64,000 bases of DNA from Kitasatospora papulosa (GTDB taxonomy: Bacteria; Actinomycetota; Actinomycetes; Streptomycetales; Streptomycetaceae). The notes under the pieces were generated by a model. It was not told the DNA's origin and made no database searches. It saw nothing but the letters and a program-made list of their open reading frames with translations. Shown here in pieces: positions 30,266-39,525 of this stretch (positions are counted from its first letter, which is position 1; the number at the start of each line of letters is the position of its first letter). The translations under genes and the position numbers were made by a program. The DNA is taken from assembly GCF_000717245.1 (NCBI RefSeq), contig NZ_JNYQ01000001.1, positions 868,001 to 932,000 on the forward strand, given 5' to 3'.

Positions 30266-31873
30266 ATGTCGGAACGACCTCCGCAGCGCACCCCGAACCG
30301 GCGGCTCGCTGCCCTCATCGCGGAGGCCGGGTTCTCCCATGCGGGCCTGGCCCGCCGCGTGGACCAGCTCGGCCTCGAACACGGGCTGGACCTGCGGTAC
30401 GACAAGACCTCGGTCACCCGCTGGCTGCGCGGCCAGCAGCCCCGGGGCACCACCCCCGCGCTGATCGCCGAGGTCTTCACCAGACGGCTCGGGCGCAGGC
30501 TCTCCGCCCAGGACCTGGGCCTGGACGCGTGCGCGCCCGTCTACGCCGGCCTGGAGTTCGCGGCCACGCCCGGTGAGGCCGTCGACATCGTCAGCGGGCT
30601 GTGGCGCAAGGACTCGGGCAGCCACGCGGAGCTGCGCAAGATCGCGTTCACACCCGCCGGACTGGTCGTTCCCAGCCGCGACTGGCTGATCGGTCGGGCC
30701 GACGAATGGGTCGGCCGTGGTGAGCCGCCGGAGCGGGCGAACGGCGCCGCCGGCCTGCCCGCCCCGCGCACGTCCGCCGAGGCGCTCGGCGCGCGGCCCC
30801 CGCACGGTCTCCAGCAGGGCAGCGGGGCCGGTACCCTCCAGGCCCCCGGAGCGGCCGTCCACGGCCCCCGGCACGCGGGCACCCGTGGCCCCGGCTCCTC
30901 GCGTCCGCCCGCGCCCGCGACGCCGCCCCAGGCCGTCCCGCGCCAGCGGCAGACCGAACGCGGCACGGGTCAGCGGGTCGGCAGCGGCGACGTCGCGGCC
31001 CTGCGGTCGGTGGGCGAGCTCTTCCGGGCGCTGGACAACTCCTACGGCGGCGGCCACGCCAGGCAGGCCCTCGTCCGCTACCTGGAGCACGAGGCGGAAC
31101 CGATGCTCCGGGGGAGGTACGGCGAGGCGATCGGCCGCAGGCTGTTCTCGGCGGTGGCCGACCTGACCCGGCTGGCCGGCTGGACCTCGTACGACATCGC
31201 CGCGCACGGCCTCGCCCAGCGCTACTTCGTCCAGGCGCTGCGGCTCGCCCAGGCCGCGGGGGACCGGGCGTACGGCGCCTTCGTCCTGATCACGATGAGC
31301 CGGCAGGCGGTCTACCTCGGGCACGGGAGGGAGGCCGTCCAGCTCGCCCGCGTGGCCCAGCAGGGCATCGGGTCCTCCGCGCCGCCCGTCGTCCTGGCCC
31401 TGCTGCACGCGGTCGAGGCGCGCGGACACGGCGTGCTCGGGGAGACCCGGGCCTGCGTCGCCGCACTCGTACGGGCGGAGCGGGCCCTGGGGATCTCCCG
31501 GCCCGGGGACGACGTGCCCCACTGGGCCCGTTACTTCGACGAGGCACAGCTGGCCGACGAGTTCGGCCACTGCCACCGCGACCTGCAGCAGTACCGTGTC
31601 GCCGCCCAGCACGCCGAGCGCTCACTCCAGCTGCGCGCACCGGCGTACGCCCGGAGCCGGCTGTTCTGCCGGGTGGTGCTCGCGACCGCCCGGCTCGGGC
31701 TCGGTGAGCTGGACCAGGCGTGCCTGCTGGGTGCCGAGGCGGCCCAGCAGGCGGCGGAGATGAGGTCGGTGCGCGCGACGGAGTACGTGCGGGACTTCGA
31801 GCGCCGGCTGGAGCCCCACCGGGACGCCGCCGCCGTACGGGGATACCGGGAACGGGTCGCCGCTCTGGGCTGA
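30266..31873 (+). CDS. Large regulator: HTH-like N-terminus plus TPR-like C-terminal domain (NsdA-like)
   Basis: 535 aa, ATG at 30266 with AGGAG about 14 bases upstream. Residues 8-80 (NRRLAALIAEAGFSHAGLAR, VTRWLRGQQPRGTTPALIAE) resemble an XRE-type DNA-binding domain. A Pro/Gly/Gln-rich linker spans about 160-245. The C-terminal about 280 residues are repeated helical hairpins rich in Ala/Leu (DRAYGAFVLITMSRQAVYLGHGREAVQLARVAQQG), as in TPR domains. Streptomyces carries several such proteins, including NsdA, which affect antibiotic production and sporulation. The specific role here is not known. It is divergent from lipB. Confidence 0.75.
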   Translation: MSERPPQRTPNRRLAALIAEAGFSHAGLARRVDQLGLEHGLDLRYDKTSVTRWLRGQQPRGTTPALIAEVFTRRLGRRLSAQDLGLDACAPVYAGLEFAATPGEAVDIVSGLWRKDSGSHAELRKIAFTPAGLVVPSRDWLIGRADEWVGRGEPPERANGAAGLPAPRTSAEALGARPPHGLQQGSGAGTLQAPGAAVHGPRHAGTRGPGSSRPPAPATPPQAVPRQRQTERGTGQRVGSGDVAALRSVGELFRALDNSYGGGHARQALVRYLEHEAEPMLRGRYGEAIGRRLFSAVADLTRLAGWTSYDIAAHGLAQRYFVQALRLAQAAGDRAYGAFVLITMSRQAVYLGHGREAVQLARVAQQGIGSSAPPVVLALLHAVEARGHGVLGETRACVAALVRAERALGISRPGDDVPHWARYFDEAQLADEFGHCHRDLQQYRVAAQHAERSLQLRAPAYARSRLFCRVVLATARLGLGELDQACLLGAEAAQQAAEMRSVRATEYVRDFERRLEPHRDAAAVRGYRERVAALG

Positions 31874-31889
31874 CCGCGACCGGCACCCG

Positions 31890-31909
31890 CCCGGCCCGGA
31901 CGGGCCGGG
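31890..31909. terminator. Short hairpin between convergent genes
   Basis: 9-bp GC-only arms with a 2-base centre fill the gap between the TPR regulator stop (31873) and the oxidoreductase stop (31912). It is likely a shared terminator. Confidence 0.6.
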
Positions 31910-31911
31910 TC

Positions 31912-33225
31912 CTACGCGGCGGTGGGCAGCCCCGTCCCGTCCGCCTGCGGGCGGCGCACCCCCAGGTCGGCCAGGATCGCCGAGGCGGCCCGCGTCCCGG
32001 AGCGAAGGGCGCCCTGGACCGTGCTCGTGTCGCGGTGGTCGCCGCAGACGTAGAGCCCGGCCAGCAGCCTCACCGGCCGCCGCGGATCGTGCGGCGGCGG
32101 CATGGCGGGGACCGCCTCGGGGTCGTGGTGGGCGGCCAGCAGCTCCCAGTCGTCGGTGGGCGTGCCGTACAGCGCGGCGAGGTGGGCGCGGACCGCGTCG
32201 TCGAGGTCCGGCGGCGGCGGGCCGAGCACCGTGGACGTGATCAGGACCCGGCCGTGCGGCGCGCGCGAGGGGTCCACCTCGCTCATCACGGCCGTGTGGG
32301 CCACCGGACCCGAGCGGTCCGCGTCCAGCAGCAGCCGGGCGCCCGTCGGCGGCGCCTGGGCGGTGGTGTGGTGCAGCACGGTCACGGGATGGAAGGCGGG
32401 TGTCCGCAGCCCCGGCAGCAGTTCCGCCGCGGCTCCCGCTCCGGTGGCCAGCAGGAGCGACCGGCAGCCGAGCTCGCCGTGCTCCTTGGTGCGTACGGAG
32501 GTGATGTCGGCGGCCGTCACATGCACCCCGGTGCGTACGGTCCCGGGCGGCAGGGCGGCGGCCAGCAGCCCCGGCAGCGTCGCGGAGCCTCCCGAGGGCA
32601 CGCAGAGCCGCCCCCGCGCGTAGTCCCGGAGGGCGAGGTCGGCCGTGCGGCTCGACGTGGTGAGTCCGGGGTCGGCGAGCAGCGCCGAGAGCAGGGGGCG
32701 CAGGAATCCGTCCACGACGCGGGGCGGGAGACCGCGCGCCGGGAGCGCGTCGAGCGCGGCCCCGTCGGGCCGGGCCGCGATCCGGGACTCCGGAGCGCCG
32801 GCCAGGCGGGCCAGCCAGGCGCCGAGCCTGGCCTGTTCGATCGCCCCACCGAGAGGCGCGTGAGGGGCGCTCGGACGGGAGCGCACAGCACGAAGTGCGC
32901 CCCGAGCGCTCCGTACGTCCCCGGCGAGGTACTGCCGGCCCTCGCTGTGGACGAGCACCCCGGGGGCGAAGTCCCGCAGGACCAGCCCGTCGAGCCCCGG
33001 GGTGCTGCCCAGCTCCGGACAGGCGGAGCTCAGCAGCGGGCCCAGACGGTCGAGCCGGAACCCGTCCACGTCGTCGGTGGCCATCCGGCCGCCGGGATGC
33101 GCCGCGGCCTCCAGGACGCTGACGTCCACTCCTGCGCTGATCAGTTGGTGGGCCGCCGACAGGCCGGCGATCCCGGCCCCGATGATGACCACATCCGCGT
33201 GGTCCGATGTGTGTGCCCTCAGCAC
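31912..33225 (-). CDS. FAD-dependent amine-oxidase/phytoene-desaturase-like oxidoreductase
   Basis: 437 aa; GTG at 33225 after GGGGAGGGG. The dinucleotide-binding motif VVIIGAGIAGLSAAHQL is at about 12-28, followed by the conserved GGRM (LEAAAHPGGRMATDD). The C-terminal FAD signature YVCGDHRDTSTVQGALRSG places FAD binding near 400. The overall pattern fits NAD(P)/FAD flavoproteins related to protoporphyrinogen oxidase and carotenoid desaturases. No carotenoid genes are adjacent and the substrate is unknown. It is in the same direction as the epimerase gene, 185 bases downstream of it. Confidence 0.85.
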   Translation of the reverse strand: MLRAHTSDHADVVIIGAGIAGLSAAHQLISAGVDVSVLEAAAHPGGRMATDDVDGFRLDRLGPLLSSACPELGSTPGLDGLVLRDFAPGVLVHSEGRQYLAGDVRSARGALRAVRSRPSAPHAPLGGAIEQARLGAWLARLAGAPESRIAARPDGAALDALPARGLPPRVVDGFLRPLLSALLADPGLTTSSRTADLALRDYARGRLCVPSGGSATLPGLLAAALPPGTVRTGVHVTAADITSVRTKEHGELGCRSLLLATGAGAAAELLPGLRTPAFHPVTVLHHTTAQAPPTGARLLLDADRSGPVAHTAVMSEVDPSRAPHGRVLITSTVLGPPPPDLDDAVRAHLAALYGTPTDDWELLAAHHDPEAVPAMPPPHDPRRPVRLLAGLYVCGDHRDTSTVQGALRSGTRAASAILADLGVRRPQADGTGLPTAA

Positions 33226-33410
33226 GTGCCCCTCCCCGAGTCGGTGCGGCTGCTGGGGGGCTATTGCCCCCAACAGGCCCCCGGAATGCCCGAGTTCGGG
33301 TAGAGGCTAGGTCGATGGCCGAGAGCGGCGCAGTCGCGCGTACCCCGGGCACCGGTGCACGGGGTCGCACGGGCGCCCGGACCGCGGGCTCCCGGCAGGC
33401 CAGGCCGTGA

Positions 33411-34310
33411 TCAGCGCAGCGCGGCGCGGATGGCGTCGTCGATGCCGGGGAAGGCGAACACGAAGCCCGAGTCGAGAAGTTGGCCGGGCAGCACCCGCTG
33501 GCTGGACAGGACGTCCCCGGCGAAGTCACCGAGCGCGAGCTTCAGCGCGGGCGCCGGAGCGGTGAAGAGGGTCGGACGCCGCAGCACCCGTCCCATCGCC
33601 GCCGTCACCTCGGCGTTGGTGACGGGGGAGGGGCCGGTCAGGTTCACCGGGCCGGACAGCGTCTCCGTGTCCAGGATGTGCCGCAGCGCCGCGATGTGGT
33701 CGTGCAGCGCGATGAAGCTCCAGTACTGCCGGCCGTCGCCCATCCGCCCGCCGAGTCCCGCCTTGAACAGGGGGAACAGGCGCCCCCAGGCTCCGCCCCG
33801 CCGGGAGACGACCAGACCGGTCCGCGCGTGGACGGTGCGTACGCCCGCCTCCTCGGCGGGCGCCGTGGCCTCCTCCCACTCCACGCACACCGACGGCAGG
33901 AAGCCCTCGCCGGGGGGCGCGCCCTCGTCCACCGCGCGGTCACCGGTGTCGCCGTAGAAGCCGATGGCGGATCCGGACAGCAGCACCTTCGGCGGTGTGT
34001 CCAGGGAGGCGAGGGCCTCGGCCACGGCAGCCGTGCCCAGGACCCGGCTGTCGCGGATCTCCCGCTTGTAGGCGTCCGTCCACCGGTGGTCGCCCACTCC
34101 GGCCCCGGCCAGATGGACGACCGCGTCGCAGCCGACCAGGCCCGCCGCGTCGACGTACTGGCGTTTCGGGTCCCACTCCACCTCGTCGCCCGTCGCGGCG
34201 GGGCGGCGCACCAGGCGCACCACCTCGTGCCCGTCGGAGCGCAGCGAGCGCACGAGCGCCGCTCCGATGAGGCCGGTCGATCCGGTGACGGCGATTCGGG
34301 AACGCAGCAT
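33411..34310 (-). CDS. TIGR01777-type NAD-dependent epimerase (SDR39U1 family)
   Basis: 299 aa, ATG at 34310 (MLRSRIAVTGSTGLIGAALVRSL) with CAGGATGG upstream; an ATG three codons earlier is possible. The Rossmann motif is GSTGLIG (about 10-16), VVHLAGAGVGDHRW follows, and SGSAIGFYGDTGD carries the usual Ser/Tyr region. The C-terminal DUF1731 segment reads VLPGQLLDSGFVFAFPGIDDAIRAAL. These proteins are related to cell-division inhibitor SulA-like SDRs in eukaryotes; their substrates are poorly known. Confidence 0.9.
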   Translation of the reverse strand: MLRSRIAVTGSTGLIGAALVRSLRSDGHEVVRLVRRPAATGDEVEWDPKRQYVDAAGLVGCDAVVHLAGAGVGDHRWTDAYKREIRDSRVLGTAAVAEALASLDTPPKVLLSGSAIGFYGDTGDRAVDEGAPPGEGFLPSVCVEWEEATAPAEEAGVRTVHARTGLVVSRRGGAWGRLFPLFKAGLGGRMGDGRQYWSFIALHDHIAALRHILDTETLSGPVNLTGPSPVTNAEVTAAMGRVLRRPTLFTAPAPALKLALGDFAGDVLSSQRVLPGQLLDSGFVFAFPGIDDAIRAALR

Positions 34311-34397
34311 GCCGACCATCCTGCCCCATGCGCGTCCCGTCACGCGGGAGGGGAGCGCCGGAGAGGACCGGGAAACACGCATGGCACAGTGGCGCCC

Positions 34398-34925
34398 ATG
34401 TCCGCGCCCCTGTTCCGGTCCCCGTGCCCCGTCCGCCCCGCCGTGCCCGAGGACGAGACGGCGCTCGGGGAGCTCGACCGGGCCACCTGGTCGACCCTCC
34501 ACGCCGTGCAGCCGAGGCCGCAGCCGCCGTACGGGCCGTTCTTCGACGACCGGCATCCGCCCCGCGAGTTCCTGGTCGCCGACGCGGTGACCGGCGCCGG
34601 CGAGGTGCGTCCGGCCGGCTACATCAGGCTCGCCCGCCCCACCCCGCTCGCCTGCAACGCCCACGTCCTGCAGATACAGGGCCTCGCGGTCGCCGACTGG
34701 GCGCGGCGCCAGGGGATCGCGCGCACGCTGCTGCGCGCCTCCTTCGCCGAGGCGCGACGTCGGGGTGCGGGACGGCTCACCCTGCGCGTGCTCGGCCACA
34801 ACACCGCCGCCCGGGCGCTCTACGAGGCGGAAGGATTCGCCGTCGAGGGCGTACTGCCCGGGGAGTTCTTCCTGGGCGGACGGTACGTCGACGACGTGCT
34901 GATGGGCCGTCCACTGACGCCCTGA
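34398..34925 (+). CDS. GNAT-family N-acetyltransferase
   Basis: 175 aa, ATG at 34398. Acetyl-CoA-binding motif A appears as IQGLAVADWARRQGIARTLLRASFAEARRRGAGRLTLRVL (about 93-135; the R-x-x-G-x-A pattern is RRQGIA). NTAARALYEAEGFAVEGVLPGEF follows, typical of protein- or amine-acetylating GNATs. The acceptor is unknown. It is divergent from the epimerase gene (87-base gap) and convergent with the DUF4240 gene. Confidence 0.88.
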   Translation: MSAPLFRSPCPVRPAVPEDETALGELDRATWSTLHAVQPRPQPPYGPFFDDRHPPREFLVADAVTGAGEVRPAGYIRLARPTPLACNAHVLQIQGLAVADWARRQGIARTLLRASFAEARRRGAGRLTLRVLGHNTAARALYEAEGFAVEGVLPGEFFLGGRYVDDVLMGRPLTP

Positions 34926-34940
34926 GCCCTCGGAAGGCCG

Positions 34941-35462
34941 TCAGACCGGTCCGAAACGTTCCCAGAGCGCGGGGAAACGCTCCGCCAGCGCCGTGTCGTC
35001 GTCGAAGCCGAAGGGCGTGCCCGCGGGCTCCGAGGGCTGCGGCGGCAGCCCCAGATCGGGGGCGACCACCCCGGTCAGCTGCTCGTAGGCCTCGTCGGCG
35101 GCGTAACCGAGTTCCTCGCCGTCCCCGTCCAGCTCCTCGTCGAAGTCGTCCAGCAGCTCGGCCAGGGCGTCGGGGTCGTGCACCGCGCCCTCGAAGACCT
35201 CCCGGCCCTGCGCGATCAGCCAGCAGCGGAAGTAGTCGAACGCGTCGTCGCTCGCCCCGCCCAGCAGGACGGCCGCCGCACCCCACAGGTCCCAGCGGTA
35301 GGCGCGGTTGTACCGGGCCTCGAAATGCCGGGCGAAGTCGAGCACGGAGTCTGGATCGAGCCGCATCAGCCGTTCGACGAGCAGGTCGGCGTGCTCCTCG
35401 GGGTCGCCCTCGGCGGCCTCGCGGGTGCTGTCGATGATCTCCCAGAACTCCGTCTCGTCCAT
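34941..35462 (-). CDS. DUF4240 domain protein
   Basis: 173 aa, ATG at 35462 (MDETEFWEIIDSTREAAEGDPEEHADLL). This N-terminus and the LWGAAAVLLGGASDDAFDYFRCWLIAQGREVFEGAV segment are the hallmark of DUF4240. The protein is very acidic. Function unknown; the domain occurs widely in actinobacteria as a small soluble protein and in some toxin-immunity contexts, but no toxin gene is adjacent here. Confidence 0.85.
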   Translation of the reverse strand: MDETEFWEIIDSTREAAEGDPEEHADLLVERLMRLDPDSVLDFARHFEARYNRAYRWDLWGAAAVLLGGASDDAFDYFRCWLIAQGREVFEGAVHDPDALAELLDDFDEELDGDGEELGYAADEAYEQLTGVVAPDLGLPPQPSEPAGTPFGFDDDTALAERFPALWERFGPV

Positions 35463-35545
35463 CACGGGTCCAGCATCTGCCCCGGTGGCGGGCGACGCAC
35501 GCCCAGACACCGAAATGAAGCCTTCGGCCTCACGTACGGGCCACT

Positions 35546-36511
35546 TCAGCGGTAGAGGTCGCGCATTCGTTCGGCGGTATCGGCAAAACGTTCGCGCAGG
35601 GCGGCGGGAGCCAGGACCTCCACCTCGGAACCGAGGCGCAGCAGCTGGCTGTACGCCACCTCCTCCGACTCGACGGGCAGGACCACCGTGCGCAGACCCC
35701 CGGCGTCCGGCTCCGGCGCCCCGGCGAGCGCCTCGTCGGCGGCGGCCCGGTCCACGACGTGCGGGAGCGACCGCATGCCCGCCTCCGACAGCCGTACGGT
35801 CACCTCGGTGCGCAGGATCGACCGGGCGAACTGGGCGGCCCGGTCGTCCCAGAAGCCCGGCAGGTCGAACTCCTCGTCCCGCACGAAGCGGGTCTCCGAG
35901 ACGGCGACGGCGGTGAACCGGTCGATCCGGTACACCCGGACGTCCTTCCCGGCCCGCGCGCAGAGGTACCAGACCCCGGCCTTCAGGACGAGTCCGTACG
36001 GGGCGAGCTCCCGTTCCACCTCGCCCGACGTGCGGCGGTAACGGGCCCGGACCAGCCGGTCGTCCCAGACGGCCTCGGCCACGGCGGGCAGCAGCTCGGG
36101 GGTGGCCGGGTCGTGGTACCAGCCGGGGGCGTCCAGGTGGAAGCGCTGGGACGCGGTGCGCGGAGCGTCCCGGAGGGAGGGGAGCAGGGCGGCGGAGACC
36201 TTCAGCCGGGCGACCGACGCGGCGTCGTCGAGCCCCATCTCCCGCAGGGCGGAGGGCAGTCCCGACAGGAAGAGGGCCTCGGCCTCATGACGGGCCAGTC
36301 CGGTGAGTCCCGTCCGGTAGCCGCCCACGAGCCGGTAGCCGCCCGCCCGGCCGCGGTCGGCGTACACCGGCACACCCGCCTCGGAGAGCGCCTGGGCGTC
36401 CCGGGTCACGGTGCGCGCCGACACCTCCAGCTCCCGCGCCAGTTCGGCGGCGGTCATGGAGGGCCGGGACTGCAGGAGCAGCACCATCTTGATCAGCCGG
36501 GCAGCACGCAT
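35546..36511 (-). CDS. YafY/WYL-domain transcriptional regulator
   Basis: 321 aa, ATG at 36511 (MRAARLIKMVLLLQSRPSMTAAELARELEVSARTVTRDAQAL). The N-terminal HTH_11 winged helix covers residues 1-60. The WYL domain (about 135-215) has YGLVLKAGVWYLCARAGKDVRVYRIDR, the core W-Y/L ligand-binding pattern, and a WCX-type C-terminus follows. Such regulators often bind nucleotides or small ligands and can sit beside defence genes, but no defence system is seen here. It is isolated between the DUF4240 gene and aceE. Confidence 0.9.
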   Translation of the reverse strand: MRAARLIKMVLLLQSRPSMTAAELARELEVSARTVTRDAQALSEAGVPVYADRGRAGGYRLVGGYRTGLTGLARHEAEALFLSGLPSALREMGLDDAASVARLKVSAALLPSLRDAPRTASQRFHLDAPGWYHDPATPELLPAVAEAVWDDRLVRARYRRTSGEVERELAPYGLVLKAGVWYLCARAGKDVRVYRIDRFTAVAVSETRFVRDEEFDLPGFWDDRAAQFARSILRTEVTVRLSEAGMRSLPHVVDRAAADEALAGAPEPDAGGLRTVVLPVESEEVAYSQLLRLGSEVEVLAPAALRERFADTAERMRDLYR

Positions 36512-36544
36512 GGCCCCATTGTGGGACGGCCCGGCGAGCACGAC

Positions 36545-36580
36545 GGGGGCGGGTACCGGGTCGCCCCGGCACCCGCCCCC
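36545..36580 (-). terminator. aceE terminator
   Basis: A 10-bp outer stem (36545-36554 with 36571-36580) with a nested 5-bp inner stem, 9 bases beyond the aceE stop codon. Confidence 0.75.
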
Positions 36581-36588
36581 GCGCGGGC

Positions 36589-39258
36589 TCACATCCCGTA
36601 CTTCTCCCGGGCCTCCTTGACCTTCGAGACCGGGATCTCGCCACGGCGGGCCAGCTGGGCCAGCGCGGCGACCACGACGGACTGCGGGTCGACACCGAAG
36701 TGGCGGCGGGCGCCCTCGCGGGTGTCGGAGAGACCGAAGCCGTCCGTGCCGAGCGAGGACCAGTCCTGCTCCACCCACTGGCTGATCTGGTCCGGGACCG
36801 CGCGCATCCAGTCGCTGACGGCCAGGACCGGGCCTGCCGCACCCGACAGCGCCTGGGTCACGTACGGCACCCGCTCCTCGCCGCGGAGCAGCGCCTCGTC
36901 GGACTCCAGCGCGTCGCGGCGCAGCTCACCCCACGAGGTGGCGGACCACACGTCCGCCGTGACGCCCCAGTCGGCGGCGAGCAGTTCCTGGGCCTCCAGG
37001 ACCCAGTGGATCGCCGTACCGGAGCCCAGCAGCTGGATCCGGGGCGCGTCCGCGGCGGAGGGCGTGCCCTCCTTGAAGCGGTAGAGGCCCTTGACGATGC
37101 CCTCCTCGACGCCTTCCGGCATCGCGGGCTGCTGCTTGGGCTCGTTGTAGACCGTCAGGTAGTAGAAGACGTCCTCGGCCTCGGGGCCGTACATCCTGCG
37201 CAGACCGTCCTTGACGATCACCGCGATCTCGTACGCGAACGCCGGGTCGTAGTTGAGCGACGCGGGGTTCGTGGACGCGATCAGGTGCGAGTGGCCGTCG
37301 GCGTGCTGGAGGCCCTCACCCGTCAGGGTCGTACGGCCGGCCGTGGCGCCGACGATGAAGCCCTTGCCGAGCTGGTCGGCGAGCTGCCACATCTGGTCGC
37401 CGGTCCGCTGCCAGCCGAACATCGAGTAGAAGATGTAGAACGGGATCATCGTCTCGCCGTGCGTCGCGTACGACGAGGCGGCGGCGATGAAGTCGGCCAT
37501 GGCACCGGCCTCGGTGATCCCCTCGTTGAGGATCTGGCCGTCCTTGGCCTCCTTGTAGTACATCAGCTGGTCGCGGTCGACCGGCTCGTACGTCTGGCCG
37601 AGCGGGGAGTAGATGCCCGCCGAGGGGAACAGCGACTCCATACCGAAGGTACGGGCCTCGTCCGGGACGATCGGAACCCAGCGCCTGCCGGTCTCCTTGT
37701 CCCGCATCAGGTCCTTCACCAGGCGGACGAACGCCATGGTGGTGGCCATCTCCTGCTTGCCGGACCCCTTGTACAGGGCCTTGAAGGCACGCTCCTCCGG
37801 CTCGGGCAGCGCCACGGCGTGCACCCGGCGGGCGGGGGCCGGGCCGCCGAGAGCCGCACGGCGCTCCTGGAGGTAGCGCACCTCGGGGGAGTCGGCGCCC
37901 GGGTGGCCGTAGGGGACCAGCCCGTCCTCGAAGGCGCTGTCCGGGATCGGGAGGCCGAGCAGCTCGCGCATGCCCTTGAACTCGTCGATCGACAGCTTCT
38001 TCATCTGGTGGTTGGCGTTCTTCGACTCGAAGCCCTTGCCCAGCGTGTAGCCCTTGACCGTCTGGGCCAGGATCACGGTCGGCGCGCCCTTGTGCTCCAG
38101 CGCGGCACGGTAGGCCGCATACACCTTGCGGGCCTCGTGACCACCGCGGGAGCTGTAGAAACACTCGCCGATCTTCGCGTCGCTCAGGAGTTTCGCCAGC
38201 TCGACGAGCGCCGGGTCGGTGCCGAAGAAGTGCTCGCGGATGTAGGCCACGTCGCGCGTCGCGTACGTCTGGAACTGCGCGTCCGGGACCTCGCGGAGAC
38301 GGCGGATCAGCGCGCCCGTGGTGTCCAGCTGGAACAGCTCGTCCCAGGCGTTGCCCCAGAGCGTCTTCACGACGTTCCAGCCGGCTCCGCGGAACGCGCC
38401 CTCCAGCTCCTGGACCACGCGGAAGTTGGCGCGGACCGGGCCGTCGAGGCGCTGCAGGTTGCAGTTGATGACGAAGGTCAGGTTGTCGAGCTGCTCACGG
38501 GCCGCGAGGGCGAGGGCAGCGGTCGACTCGGGCTCGTCCATCTCGCCGTCGCCCAGGAAGGCCCAGACGTGCGAGTTCGACGTGTCCTTGATCTTGCGGT
38601 TGGTCAGGTAGCGGTTGAAGCGCGCCTGGTAGATCGCCGAGAGGGGGCCGAGGCCCATCGACACCGTGGGGAACTCCCACAGCCAGGGCAGCCGCCGCGG
38701 GTGCGGGTAGGAGGGCAGGCCGTCGCCACCCGACTCCTGGCGGAAGTTGTCGAGCTGCTGCTCGGAGAGGCGGCCGTCGAGGAAGGCGCGGGCGTAGATG
38801 CCGGGCGAGGCGTGGCCCTGGATGTAGAGCTGGTCGCCGGAGCCGTCACCTTCCTTGCCGCGGAAGAAGTGGTTGAAGCCGGTCTCGTACAACCAGGCCG
38901 CCGAGGCGAACGTGGCGATGTGGCCGCCGACGCCGTACCGGGCCCCGCGGGTGACCATCGCGGCCGCGTTCCAGCGGTTCCACGCGGTGATCTTCGATTC
39001 CATCTCCAGGTCGCCGTCGAACGCGGGCTCGGCGGAGGTGGGGATGGTGTTGACGTAGTCCGTCTCCAGCAGCTTGGGCAGCGCGATGCCGGCGCCCTCG
39101 GCGTGCTGCAGCGAACGTCGCATCAGGTAGGCGGCGCGGTGCGGGCCCGCGGCCTTGGTGACGGCGTCCAGGGAGGCCGCCCACTCGGCGGTCTCCTCGG
39201 GGTCGCGGTCCGGGAGCTGGTCGAGCTCGCTCGGAAGCTTTGCTACGGGGTCGGTCAT
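36589..39258 (-). CDS. aceE: Pyruvate dehydrogenase E1 component, homodimeric type
   Basis: 889 aa, ATG at 39258 with GGAAGG upstream. It decarboxylates pyruvate with thiamine diphosphate and passes the acetyl group to lipoyl-E2. The ThDP/Mg motif is FLGDGEMDEPESTAALALAAREQLDNLTFVINCNLQ; EVPDAQFQTYATRDVAY and the transketolase-like C-terminal half (TTLTGEGLQHADGHSH) are also typical. The length matches actinobacterial AceE, slightly shorter than the E. coli enzyme. The E2 and E3 genes lie 1-4 kb upstream on the same strand, separated by a GntR gene. A palindrome about 100 bases upstream may be an operator. Confidence 0.96.
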   Translation of the reverse strand: MTDPVAKLPSELDQLPDRDPEETAEWAASLDAVTKAAGPHRAAYLMRRSLQHAEGAGIALPKLLETDYVNTIPTSAEPAFDGDLEMESKITAWNRWNAAAMVTRGARYGVGGHIATFASAAWLYETGFNHFFRGKEGDGSGDQLYIQGHASPGIYARAFLDGRLSEQQLDNFRQESGGDGLPSYPHPRRLPWLWEFPTVSMGLGPLSAIYQARFNRYLTNRKIKDTSNSHVWAFLGDGEMDEPESTAALALAAREQLDNLTFVINCNLQRLDGPVRANFRVVQELEGAFRGAGWNVVKTLWGNAWDELFQLDTTGALIRRLREVPDAQFQTYATRDVAYIREHFFGTDPALVELAKLLSDAKIGECFYSSRGGHEARKVYAAYRAALEHKGAPTVILAQTVKGYTLGKGFESKNANHQMKKLSIDEFKGMRELLGLPIPDSAFEDGLVPYGHPGADSPEVRYLQERRAALGGPAPARRVHAVALPEPEERAFKALYKGSGKQEMATTMAFVRLVKDLMRDKETGRRWVPIVPDEARTFGMESLFPSAGIYSPLGQTYEPVDRDQLMYYKEAKDGQILNEGITEAGAMADFIAAASSYATHGETMIPFYIFYSMFGWQRTGDQMWQLADQLGKGFIVGATAGRTTLTGEGLQHADGHSHLIASTNPASLNYDPAFAYEIAVIVKDGLRRMYGPEAEDVFYYLTVYNEPKQQPAMPEGVEEGIVKGLYRFKEGTPSAADAPRIQLLGSGTAIHWVLEAQELLAADWGVTADVWSATSWGELRRDALESDEALLRGEERVPYVTQALSGAAGPVLAVSDWMRAVPDQISQWVEQDWSSLGTDGFGLSDTREGARRHFGVDPQSVVVAALAQLARRGEIPVSKVKEAREKYGM

Positions 39259-39355
39259 GATCGCCGCCTTCCGGAGTGGGAGGGGGTGGAGAAGGCCCTG
39301 ACTGGCAGGACAGGGCGATCGGGCCGGTGGGCCCGCGACTGAACTGTAAGTCGCC

Positions 39356-39370
39356 GATCGATGATCGATC
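39356..39370. promoter_or_regulatory. 15-bp palindrome upstream of aceE
   Basis: GATCGATGATCGATC has perfect 7-base arms around a single centre base, 98-112 bases upstream of the aceE ATG and next to an AT-rich run (39380-39405). It is a candidate operator for aceE. The adjacent GntR protein is the nearest regulator, but its own promoter carries a different palindrome. Confidence 0.45.
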
Positions 39371-39525
39371 AAAGGGTGAAAGGCAAAACTTCTCGATATG
39401 AAGAAAAGTGGCATGGGGTGCCGCGAAACAGGGCACGCAGTGACGGGATCAAGGGGGTGAAACGGGCACTGACCTGCACGGAGGAGCGACGCGCGCCGCA
39501 GATGGGCGCGACGGTCCGCCGGTCC

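Noticed and set aside
36700..39342. 880-codon plus-strand open frame
   Set aside because: Mirror of aceE; no domain and unnatural composition.
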